Shown here: in pieces, positions 6,270 through 12,965 of the stretch
How the letters are laid out: every line of letters begins with the position of its first letter
Position numbering within the stretch: the first letter of the stretch is position 1
DNA from: an uncultured Candidatus Saccharibacteria bacterium
GTDB lineage: Bacteria > Patescibacteriota > Saccharimonadia > Saccharimonadales > Saccharimonadaceae
Direction of reading: 5' to 3'
Assembly: GCA_938036845.1 (NCBI GenBank)
Contig: CALHWA010000146.1
Location: forward strand, 1 to 13,012
DNA: 13,012 nt
Made by a program: the position numbers and the translations under genes
Notes under the pieces: generated by a model
What the model was told of the DNA's origin: nothing
What the model saw: the letters and a program-made list of their open reading frames with translations, nothing else
Databases searched by the model: none

Positions 6270-8036
6270 ATGATGTACACTCCTCCGCGCGCGCAGCGTC
6301 CGTACCCCCGACGCCGCAAGGCAACTATTGCCGAAAAACTCCGTTTCGCCGATTGGCGTGTGCCAGTGCTGCGTATTCGCTGGACACGGCGCAAAACATA
6401 TATCACCATTGGTATTATTCTTGGGCTCAATGTGCTGTTCCAGCTGGTGTATCCGAGTGATCGATTGCTGCCAAATGCGCGGATCGATGGTGTGTCGCTT
6501 GGTTGGCAGACAATGTCAGAAGCCACAGATACGCTTAATCAGGCGTACCAAGAACACTCCGTAAAGCTAGTGGGTGATGGCACAACCATTGCCTCGCCGA
6601 CGATTGAGCAACTTGCTATTACAGTAGATAACACCGACCGGCTTGCGCAGGCGCAGTATCCCTTGCTATGGCGAATTATGCCGTTGTCGTCGTTCTGGTG
6701 GCAGCCAGATGTGCCAAGCTCGCCAAAATTAACGACTACGACGCGTACCGAGCAATATATTACTCAGACGATCATGCCAGTCTGTAAGCGTGCACCAGTC
6801 GATGCGAGCCTCAAGGTCGAACATGGCAAATTGGTGGTTAATCAAGCGCGGCGTGGTGGTGAGTGTCAGCGTGATGCGGTATCGCATAGCATTGGTGCAA
6901 TTAGCCCACGTCTTGTGCAGGGCACAGCCGTCGAGATTCCAATGCGTGGCATTGCCCCTGCCATTACAACTGATGCAGCGAATGCACTCGAGCAAAAAAT
7001 CACGAAAGTTATTGGCAAAGGTGTTGCGCTGAAGGTAAATGACGAGACGGTAACATTGCCAGCGAATGAAGTTATTCAGTGGGTTATTGCTCAGCCAAAG
7101 GATAAGACGTTAGTGGCGAGTATTAGTGCATCACAGGCCTCCGGCTATCTCACGAAGCATGTTACGCCAAAGGTGAATATTGACTCAGGCACCACAAAGG
7201 TTGCCACATACGATCTCACTGAAACGTCACGCACAGATGGCAAGCCAGGGCGCACGCTCGATATTGACGCAACTGCCCAGCAGCTCACGGAATTCATTAA
7301 TCAGACACGCCCACAGCCAGCCGCAGTAACGAAGACGGTGCCAGCCAAGGTAGAATATGACCGCAATTATAGCTCGACCGAAGACGGGCTTAACGCTCTT
7401 CTCAAGCACTATGCCGAGGATCACCCCGGGACGTATGGTGTCTCATTCTTAGAAATTGATGGCAAGAAGCGCAATGCCAGCTACAATGGCAACAAGCAAT
7501 TTGTCACCGCCAGTACATACAAACTATTTGTTGGTTATAGCGTGCTTCGGCGCGAGCAGCTGGCAGGCTGGCGCTGGGAGGACAACCAAGTTTGCTTCAA
7601 TAAGATGATTAGCCAGAGCGACAACCCATGCGCAGAGAACTACCTTAAGGTCATTGGTTATGATGTTGTGACAAAGGATGCCAATGACATTGGATTCAAA
7701 GACACGACCTTTGCCAAGTCTGGCGGGCCATACACCACAGCAAATGACCTTGCACGCTTTATGGTAATGCTTGATGCGGGGCAGAACTTTAGCAGTGCCA
7801 ACCGCGACCGATTTCTCTCTGCGCTTAAAGCCAATGTATATCGCAAGGGCATTCCTGCTGGCACGAATGGCACGGTGGCAAATAAGGTTGGATTCTTGAA
7901 TGGTCTCCTGCACGACGCAGCGATTGTCTATGACTCAAACGGCAAATATGTACTTGCCATCATGACAGATGGCAGTAGTTGGAACAATATCGCTGAGCTA
8001 ACTAAGCGGATCGAACAATTCCGCAGCCAGCCATAG
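6270..8036 (+). CDS. Membrane-anchored VanW-like/PG-binding and class A beta-lactamase-like serine hydrolase
   Basis: A 588-residue envelope protein. A basic N-terminus (RPYPRRRK) and one membrane helix (about 43-61) imply a signal anchor with the rest outside the membrane. Residues about 72-345 look like two peptidoglycan-binding PF12229-type repeats as in YoaR/VanW proteins; the second ends with a GKPGRTLDIDATAQQL-like segment near 324-339. Residues about 365-585 form a beta-lactamase/transpeptidase fold with STYK (nucleophile Ser415, Lys418), SDN (450-452) and KVG (539-541) in place of KTG. I see no ExxLN omega-loop with the deacylating Glu166 of true class A beta-lactamases, so a peptidoglycan peptidase or transpeptidase-like role, or simple wall binding, is more likely than drug hydrolysis. 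Cys172, Cys199, Cys442 and Cys454 could form disulfides. The promoter is its own; the gene follows the LexA-like gene by 16 nt. Confidence 0.82.
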   Translation: MMYTPPRAQRPYPRRRKATIAEKLRFADWRVPVLRIRWTRRKTYITIGIILGLNVLFQLVYPSDRLLPNARIDGVSLGWQTMSEATDTLNQAYQEHSVKLVGDGTTIASPTIEQLAITVDNTDRLAQAQYPLLWRIMPLSSFWWQPDVPSSPKLTTTTRTEQYITQTIMPVCKRAPVDASLKVEHGKLVVNQARRGGECQRDAVSHSIGAISPRLVQGTAVEIPMRGIAPAITTDAANALEQKITKVIGKGVALKVNDETVTLPANEVIQWVIAQPKDKTLVASISASQASGYLTKHVTPKVNIDSGTTKVATYDLTETSRTDGKPGRTLDIDATAQQLTEFINQTRPQPAAVTKTVPAKVEYDRNYSSTEDGLNALLKHYAEDHPGTYGVSFLEIDGKKRNASYNGNKQFVTASTYKLFVGYSVLRREQLAGWRWEDNQVCFNKMISQSDNPCAENYLKVIGYDVVTKDANDIGFKDTTFAKSGGPYTTANDLARFMVMLDAGQNFSSANRDRFLSALKANVYRKGIPAGTNGTVANKVGFLNGLLHDAAIVYDSNGKYVLAIMTDGSSWNNIAELTKRIEQFRSQP

Positions 8037-8038
8037 CA

Positions 8039-8054
8039 CAAAATACCTATTTTG
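8039..8054 (+). repeat. Short AT-rich inverted repeat after the hydrolase stop
   Basis: CAAAATA (8039-8045) and TATTTTG (8048-8054) are perfect inverted arms two bases apart, just after the stop at 8034-8036. As RNA it would be a weak A-U hairpin, at best a poor terminator. The core resembles the AAAATACC/GGTATTTT core of the large palindrome at 12923-12965. Confidence 0.35.
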
Positions 8055-8065
8055 CGGCGTGACTC

Positions 8066-8095
8066 TTGACGAACCACCCCTTCAACCGGTATACT
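8066..8095 (+). promoter_or_regulatory. Promoter of tRNA-Asn
   Basis: TTGACG (8066-8071), an 18-bp spacer and TATACT (8090-8095) make the best conventional -35/-10 promoter in the window. Transcription would start near 8102, four bases before the mature tRNA. Confidence 0.75.
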
Positions 8096-8105
8096 TACAG
8101 AGTAA

Positions 8106-8180
8106 TCCGGAGTAGCTCAGTGGTAGAGCGGGTCGCTGTTAACGATTAGGTCGCTGGTTCGAGCCCAGTCTCCGGAGCCA
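8106..8180 (+). tRNA. tRNA-Asn (anticodon GTT)
   Basis: A 75-base cloverleaf can be folded by hand. The acceptor arms TCCGGAG (8106-8112) and CTCCGGA (8170-8176) pair perfectly. The D arm is GCTC/GAGC. The anticodon stem GGTCG/CGATT has two G-U pairs at its top and encloses the loop CTGTTAA, giving anticodon GTT for Asn. The T arm GCTGG/CCAGT encloses TTCGAGC. Discriminator G (8177) and an encoded CCA (8178-8180) complete it. The gene is monocistronic, with its own promoter and terminator. Confidence 0.96.
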
Positions 8181-8192
8181 CGATGTATGATA

Positions 8193-8221
8193 AAGACCGA
8201 TGAAGATCGGTCTTATTTTAT
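8193..8221 (+). terminator. Intrinsic terminator of tRNA-Asn
   Basis: AAGACCGAT (8193-8201), loop GAAG and ATCGGTCTT (8206-8214) form a perfect 9-bp stem, followed by ATTTTATT. It starts 12 nt after the CCA end. On the minus strand the same hairpin lies about 87 nt past the stop of the EEP-family gene but lacks a T-run, so it may act only weakly in that direction. The remaining bases 8222-8300 hold nothing I can identify. Confidence 0.85.
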
Positions 8222-8300
8222 TGAGTTTATATCCTACCTGATTTGCAGAATTCAAATACCAAGAGGCAAAAATTCCAACAGCAGATGAGTCAGCTTATAC

Positions 8301-9080
8301 CTATAGTGCAAGCTCAACGACGACTGGGTAGTGGTCCGACGCTCGGTCTGATAGTGGTGTTTTGACAACATTGTATGAGGTTAATGCAGGCTGCAGATCC
8401 TTCGAAACAAAAATATAGTCAAGCCGGCTGGTTGGGTGATCAGGGTGTGGCGGCAGTGGTGTTGGAGCCGTCGAGGTTGCGTGTTGTTGCAAAGCAGCTG
8501 CTGTATCGACAAGGCCTGCCTGTGCCATAAAACGAGTGACATCATGAACAATTGCGCCATCACGAGTAAATTTGCGCGTCAAGTTTGCATCGAAAGAATC
8601 TACCATATCAGGCGGATATGTATCATAAAACGAGAGTGAATTGCAATCACCCATAACAACAGTATGAGTGCTATTCTCACCAATATGGTTGATAAGCCGG
8701 TGCACCTCTTGCAGCCGGTCAGCTTCGCATCGTGGTGAGAGATGAAGGCTACCAATGGAGAAAACACAATTATCGACTTGAACGCGGCTTACTAAGAGTG
8801 ATCGACTACACGGGTAGAGCAATGTTGCATCCAGGATAGGATATTTTGATAGCAACGCTGTATGGTACCACGACCCATCGCCGCAGAGTGCAAGGTGAGT
8901 ATAGGGCATAGCGGTTTGTTCTGAGACGTATGCAAGGCGTTTTCTTGTGTCGTTCTCGAAGCCGTTTGCTTCGTTAAGCGTCAAGATATCCGGCTTTGCT
9001 TCGTTGATAACTGCAATAACGTCATCGATCGTTGTCTCGGCACCATTGTAGATGTTGTATGTCATGAATGTTAATTTCAT
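8301..9080 (-). CDS. Endonuclease/exonuclease/phosphatase (EEP) family protein
   Basis: A metal-dependent phosphodiesterase or phosphatase of 259 residues. All EEP signature motifs are present: TYNIYNG (7-13, with Asn9), LNEANG (35-40, metal-binding Glu37), SLHLSPR with His113, GDCN (144-147, Asp145 and Asn147), RLDYIF (219-224, Asp221) and SDHYPV (248-253, Asp249-His250). No signal peptide is seen, so it probably works in the cytoplasm. Substrates in this superfamily range from DNA to inositol phosphates and lipids, so the substrate cannot be named. The ATG at 9080 is chosen because AAGGAG lies 10 nt upstream and the motif MTYN follows closely; a TTG at 9119 is also open. The gap to the upstream HD/DUF1152-like gene is 35 nt on the same strand, with a Shine-Dalgarno but no obvious promoter, so the two are probably one operon. 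Confidence 0.88.
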   Translation of the reverse strand: MKLTFMTYNIYNGAETTIDDVIAVINEAKPDILTLNEANGFENDTRKRLAYVSEQTAMPYTHLALCGDGSWYHTALLSKYPILDATLLYPCSRSLLVSRVQVDNCVFSIGSLHLSPRCEADRLQEVHRLINHIGENSTHTVVMGDCNSLSFYDTYPPDMVDSFDANLTRKFTRDGAIVHDVTRFMAQAGLVDTAAALQQHATSTAPTPLPPHPDHPTSRLDYIFVSKDLQPALTSYNVVKTPLSDRASDHYPVVVELAL

Positions 9081-9090
9081 ATGAAGAGAA

Positions 9091-9096
9091 CTCCTT
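9091..9096 (-). promoter_or_regulatory. Shine-Dalgarno of the EEP-family gene
   Basis: AAGGAG on the minus strand, 10 nt before the ATG at 9080. It decides the start over the TTG at 9119. A small hairpin, TGATTA/TAATCA (9104-9118), overlaps the stop codon of the upstream gene. Confidence 0.6.
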
Positions 9097-9115
9097 CCAT
9101 TACTGATTAATTTAA

Positions 9116-11317
9116 TCAATGATTTACAGCTTGGTATAACCGCTCAGCCTGCATCATTACCACACTAGCGGTCGAAGGGCGGATATTCATAAAGATACGC
9201 CATGGGTTATGGGCTGAAGTTGCATTAGCTCGTGGGAGAGCGAGTGGCTGCAAGCCGTGCTTGCCCGTTAGTGCGGCGATCCACGCCAGGGGTGTCTTGC
9301 CATAAAGCCCTTCTTCGCTCGCAGAGCCGTCCATGCGCCACGCAGCATAGGTTTGAGTAATGGTGGTAGTATCGTCTGGCTGGAGAATATAGCGCTGGGC
9401 ATTGCTACGGGCAAGCATATCATTGGCGTATGGAGGGGTATCCACACCAGGTGCAACGATAGCCGTAAAGACATTGAGTGGTGTGCCGTCTGCCTCTGCC
9501 GCGGCGTTAACCATATGGAGAGCAGCGAGTACAGCATAATCTTGATCAGGTGATGAGGTTGTGGGGTCGATGGCAGTATTGGCGCGGTAGAGTACATCAC
9601 CACCAGTATCAATGCCACAAATCGCATCAGCTCCCGTCTCGCGGATGAGGAGCTGTAGGTCGTGGGCAATCTGCTCCGGCTCAATCGAATTGAGCAGATA
9701 AACTGGTGCGATTGTTTCATCTTTGGCGATAATATCCTCGAGGAAGCGCCAGTCGCCAACTTTGGTCGTTTCCTCTGTGATTTCTACTGTTGCGTCACTA
9801 ATATGTCGGCCAGTATGAGCAAGCTGTTTGTTGTTATCGGCAGCAAAGTTGCGTACTGACACAATGGCTGTAGGCTGCACAGCATGGTGCTGCTGATGAA
9901 GCTTGCTCAGCATAGCGGCCTGAATACCATCCGAGCCACCACCCATCCCAAGGTAGATAATCCGCTTGCCACGGAGCTGTTCAGAGTCAAACGCCGGGAG
10001 TGAATCAATAGCAAGCTCAGGTGTGTCCTGATATGTTGACACAAGCATCTCACCGCTGTGGTGGAAGCGCAGCTCAGCGTGGCGTGGATCGAGCGTGCCT
10101 TGGTTGGCGGCTTGGGCGATGGTGCTGAGGTCTGCCGTGACGATGCCCGTCTCGTCTGCTTTGCGCGCTGCTTTGTCGGCAATGTGTGCCTCTTGCAAGA
10201 CATGAGCAAAGTAGGTAAGTGCTGTGCTGAGGTTATGATGTTTCTCGAGCCCCTTCAGTAAAGCTGGGCCATAATAAGGCAAAGTAGCGCGCTGATGAAT
10301 ACCATCATTGCCAAGCTCTTGAGCAAGGATAGCTTGCACAGGGCCAGGCAGCGTATCTAGCGCATTGGTCAGTTGCTGATACTCCTCTGGTGTATCGTAG
10401 CGTAGCATACACGCAAGGCGCACCGTGTGGATGTATGCTTGGCTGTTGATGAGCTGCTCAATAGCATCGTTATCAAGGCCAAAGCGCTGTGCTCGCCGAG
10501 CGAGGTAGTGAGCGTAGCGTGTGTCGTCGGTTGGGAGGGTGCTGTCGGTTAAGACGTCGCAGGCTGCTGCCATTTGGTTGTACAGAGGAGAAGTGAGAAG
10601 TAGAGAGCTCTCAGCATTAACGTGGCCCAGCGCACCAGCAATATCAAACAGCGTGTGCATGATATAGAGCGAACGCACTGGCTCGGTGCTCTCCGCAAAG
10701 CCTGCCAGCGCTGCCGCTGGTGCTTCGGCTTGGATAAACTGGCCAAGATTGAGTTCTGTGTTGATGACATCGCGAATGATTGCTTGATCTGCTTCGCTGA
10801 GCTGGCTGAATGTCGGTAATAACTCTGTGCGCTTTGCAGCGTAATCTGACCTGAGCAAGCGGCGCAACACTTCGTCATGATCGACCGAATCAGCGGCATC
10901 CTCACCCATCACGGCACTCGCAAGCGTTTGGTTCTTGCCCAAATCGTGAATAAGCATAATATAGCGCATCACATTAGCACTATGCTCACCAGGCAAGTTG
11001 CTTGCAACCCACTGATGAAATTCTTCAAATTCTTCGCGTGTGAGGCGATTGGCGTCGCTCTGGTCAGCGGTCAGTTTGTGATAATTTTCATCGCCGCCAT
11101 AATATAGATAGTCCATAACATTGAGCGAGCAGACAGTTCGTTGATATTCTGCGCGCTGATTGGCTGCTTCGTCTGCTCCTTGTGACTCTGGCGAGGCTTT
11201 GATATTGTCGCCGATCAGCAGTTTCGCCTCAGGTAGCTGCAGGACGTCAAGCTGCTGCTCCAGATCGAGTGGACTTGAAGAGAGAGAGGTGTTAGGGGAA
11301 GTAAATGATTGTTGCAT
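9116..11317 (-). CDS. HD-motif and DUF1152-like fusion protein, function unknown
   Basis: A 733-residue soluble protein with no signal peptide or clear membrane helix. The N-terminal 30 residues are Ser/Thr/Pro-rich and probably disordered. An HD-type phosphohydrolase motif, YIMLIHDLGK, falls at about 119-128 with His124-Asp125; DHDE at 146-149 and FDIAGALGH near 224-232 may supply further metal ligands. A helical linker covers about 240-440. The C-terminal part resembles PF06626 (DUF1152): GMGGGSD (457-463) in a Rossmann-like glycine loop, GIDTGGD (568-574), a PDQDYAVLAAL stretch near 590-600, and VAPGVD (621-626). The resemblance is from memory of family motifs and the reaction is unknown; a nucleotide or phospho-compound substrate is a guess. 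The ATG at 11317 is chosen because a TACACT box ends 6 nt before it; an in-frame ATG at 11356 is open. It is probably cotranscribed with the downstream EEP-family gene. Confidence 0.6.
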   Translation of the reverse strand: MQQSFTSPNTSLSSSPLDLEQQLDVLQLPEAKLLIGDNIKASPESQGADEAANQRAEYQRTVCSLNVMDYLYYGGDENYHKLTADQSDANRLTREEFEEFHQWVASNLPGEHSANVMRYIMLIHDLGKNQTLASAVMGEDAADSVDHDEVLRRLLRSDYAAKRTELLPTFSQLSEADQAIIRDVINTELNLGQFIQAEAPAAALAGFAESTEPVRSLYIMHTLFDIAGALGHVNAESSLLLTSPLYNQMAAACDVLTDSTLPTDDTRYAHYLARRAQRFGLDNDAIEQLINSQAYIHTVRLACMLRYDTPEEYQQLTNALDTLPGPVQAILAQELGNDGIHQRATLPYYGPALLKGLEKHHNLSTALTYFAHVLQEAHIADKAARKADETGIVTADLSTIAQAANQGTLDPRHAELRFHHSGEMLVSTYQDTPELAIDSLPAFDSEQLRGKRIIYLGMGGGSDGIQAAMLSKLHQQHHAVQPTAIVSVRNFAADNNKQLAHTGRHISDATVEITEETTKVGDWRFLEDIIAKDETIAPVYLLNSIEPEQIAHDLQLLIRETGADAICGIDTGGDVLYRANTAIDPTTSSPDQDYAVLAALHMVNAAAEADGTPLNVFTAIVAPGVDTPPYANDMLARSNAQRYILQPDDTTTITQTYAAWRMDGSASEEGLYGKTPLAWIAALTGKHGLQPLALPRANATSAHNPWRIFMNIRPSTASVVMMQAERLYQAVNH

Positions 11318-11329
11318 AGCATTAGTGTA
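11318..11329 (-). promoter_or_regulatory. -10 box, leaderless type, of the HD/DUF1152-like gene
   Basis: On the minus strand TACACT (11329-11324) is followed by AATGCT and then the ATG at 11317, the same hexamer and spacing as at the GT4 gene. No Shine-Dalgarno is present. It lies between the deacetylase stop (11375) and the start, so this gene need not depend on the deacetylase promoter. Confidence 0.55.
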
Positions 11330-11374
11330 GAGGATTACACAGCAGAATGGTAGCATGAGCGATTTACGGCAAAC

Positions 11375-12829
11375 CTATTGCTTATACTGAGAATATGACT
11401 CACCAGCGCTGAGTGGATGGCCAAATAGGTTCTTGACCGTGACAAATCTGTACCCTTGCTTTTGCAATGCATCGAGGATGCATGGCACGGCATCGACGCT
11501 GGTTTTGTGGATATCGTGCATGAGAATAATCGCACCAGGTGCGGCATTGGCAACGGCACGACTGCAGACAATTGCTGCATCATGATCGGCCCAATCGCGT
11601 GTATCGATTGACCACATAATGGCTGGCATAGTAAGCTGCTGGAGCTGCGCACGCACCTTGTCATTCATGCCACCATATGGTGGACGGACCATTGTTGGCG
11701 TCACGCCAGTAGCTGCAGCAACGGCGCTGTTTGTACTCTCAATCTCTTGGCGGATAACAGCTTCGTCGCGCTTAGGAAGGAGTGGATGATTCCACGTGTG
11801 GTTGCCTATTTGGTGTTTGCGTTGAACTGCTTGCTGGAGCGCGATACTGTATGGTGCAACATTTCGCCCCACCACAAAGAAGGTTGCCTTAGCATGATAG
11901 CGATCAAGATGCTCGAGTAGTGTTTGCGTGTATAGCCCAGGCCCATCGTCGAAGGTGAGTGCAATACAGCGATAACGCACGCAGTCGGTTGTTGATGACA
12001 ATGCTGACGGTGGAATATCAAAAAGTTTCTTGGTGGTTGGGTTTTGGACAAAATGGCTGAGCTGCTTGATTGGCAATTTCAGGCTAATGATTCCATCTAC
12101 ACCAATACCAAGCGAGCGTTTATCGAAGAGAAAGCCAATTGTTTTTCGGTCATACACCAAAAAGTTTGTAATTGACTCTGGCGTAATAACCTCCGCTACT
12201 TTTGCTGGCTGGGCATGCGGGTAGCGCTGCTGCACCTGTTTACGTAGAGCAATAACAAGCTCATTTGTCCCTGCGATTGATGTATCAACGAGGGCAGACG
12301 ATGTAATTGGCTGGCCGCTCATTTTATCGAATGTCCAGTAGTGAACCGTGTTGGTTGGTAGAGCGTGAGGTATAGTAGTACGGATAAACACAGCGAGAGA
12401 AATCGTCGTGTCATCTTGGTGAATAATGCGATAGGTAATGGTGCTGCTGCGAGCTGCTATAGTAGTTGGAAGTGTTTGTTGAGATGGAATAGCACTATCG
12501 ATGATTGTGGCAACCGTTTTGTCTATGTTGGCAATACCTGTTTGTGGATAGGTAATGATTGTTTGGTGTGATGCCGATTGATTCCTGATGATACGTGAGC
12601 GAATAGCACTATGGGAGGATAGCGTATAAGTATGTGTTGTTGACGGTGGTATATGTGTGGTGTGTGATGATTTTTGTGATTGTTGGCCATACCAAAGGGA
12701 GCAGATTAATAAACTAGTAATAATAAGACAGAGCCATGTATAAAAAAAGTTGCGGAGTTTTACATGTGTTACATTATTTTCAACACTTGAATAAATTTGA
12801 GTATCTATTTTTCCCATCTTATGGAACAT
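11375..12829 (-). CDS. PgdA-like polysaccharide (peptidoglycan GlcNAc) deacetylase, CE4 family
   Basis: Probably removes N-acetyl groups from wall glycans outside the membrane, which in other bacteria gives lysozyme resistance. The 484 residues comprise a short cytoplasmic tail, one membrane helix (about 28-46), a Ser/Thr-rich stalk, an RsiV/DUF3298-like domain (about 90-270) and a C-terminal NodB/CE4 domain. All five CE4 motifs are intact: TFDDGPG (292-298, Asp294 and metal-binding Asp295), HTWNH (His344, His348), RPPYGG (382-387), DTRDW (409-413) and LMHD (436-439, catalytic His438). The order helix, DUF3298-like domain, CE4 domain matches streptococcal PgdA and Bacillus PdaC. The ATG at 12829 is chosen because a TACAAT box ends 6 nt before it; a TTG at 12889 would add 20 residues with no supporting signal. 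The substrate could also be another GlcNAc polymer. Confidence 0.88.
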   Translation of the reverse strand: MFHKMGKIDTQIYSSVENNVTHVKLRNFFYTWLCLIITSLLICSLWYGQQSQKSSHTTHIPPSTTHTYTLSSHSAIRSRIIRNQSASHQTIITYPQTGIANIDKTVATIIDSAIPSQQTLPTTIAARSSTITYRIIHQDDTTISLAVFIRTTIPHALPTNTVHYWTFDKMSGQPITSSALVDTSIAGTNELVIALRKQVQQRYPHAQPAKVAEVITPESITNFLVYDRKTIGFLFDKRSLGIGVDGIISLKLPIKQLSHFVQNPTTKKLFDIPPSALSSTTDCVRYRCIALTFDDGPGLYTQTLLEHLDRYHAKATFFVVGRNVAPYSIALQQAVQRKHQIGNHTWNHPLLPKRDEAVIRQEIESTNSAVAAATGVTPTMVRPPYGGMNDKVRAQLQQLTMPAIMWSIDTRDWADHDAAIVCSRAVANAAPGAIILMHDIHKTSVDAVPCILDALQKQGYRFVTVKNLFGHPLSAGESYSQYKQ

Positions 12830-12841
12830 AGCTATATTGTA
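12830..12841 (-). promoter_or_regulatory. -10 box, leaderless type, of the deacetylase gene
   Basis: On the minus strand TACAAT (12841-12836) is followed by ATAGCT and then the ATG at 12829. The context GCGCTACAAT closely matches GCGCTACACT before the GT4 gene. A weak -35 (TTGTTC, 16-bp spacer) may exist. No Shine-Dalgarno is seen. Confidence 0.55.
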
Positions 12842-12898
12842 GCGCGAACCGAGGTAAGAACAAAATTGAATAATGAGAGTCCAAGCCAAAAGTCATAA

Positions 12899-12904
12899 TA
12901 TAAT
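12899..12904 (+). promoter_or_regulatory. Possible rightward -10 box
   Basis: TATAAT on the plus strand, in an AT-rich stretch, without a usable -35 or TG extension. If active it would transcribe through the palindrome at 12923-12965 toward a gene beyond the window. AT-richness alone could explain it. Confidence 0.2.
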
Positions 12905-12922
12905 AGAATAGATATTACTCTC

Positions 12923-12965
12923 TGTTCATTGTAAAATACCCTAAGGGGGTATTTTACAATGAACA
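12923..12965. repeat. Perfect 19-bp inverted repeat with 5-nt loop
   Basis: Left arm TGTTCATTGTAAAATACCC (12923-12941), loop TAAGG, right arm 12947-12965, an exact reverse complement. It would form a very stable RNA hairpin or DNA cruciform. Neither side is followed by a T-run, so it is not a textbook intrinsic terminator. It lies about 94 bp upstream of the deacetylase ATG and upstream of that gene's predicted promoter. It may be an end-of-transcript hairpin, an operator, or a repeat-element unit. The remaining bases 12966-13012 are AT-rich with no gene. Confidence 0.9.

Noticed and set aside
9268..9759. 163-codon minus-strand frame within the HD/DUF1152-like gene
   Set aside because: A shifted frame of a continuous long gene; no domain features or ribosome site, and the main frame is uninterrupted.
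12819..12896. Possible 25-codon minus-strand leader ORF overlapping the deacetylase start
   Set aside because: No Shine-Dalgarno and no -10 box at the spacing seen for other genes; its peptide has no attenuator-like codon run. It overlaps the likely promoter of the deacetylase.
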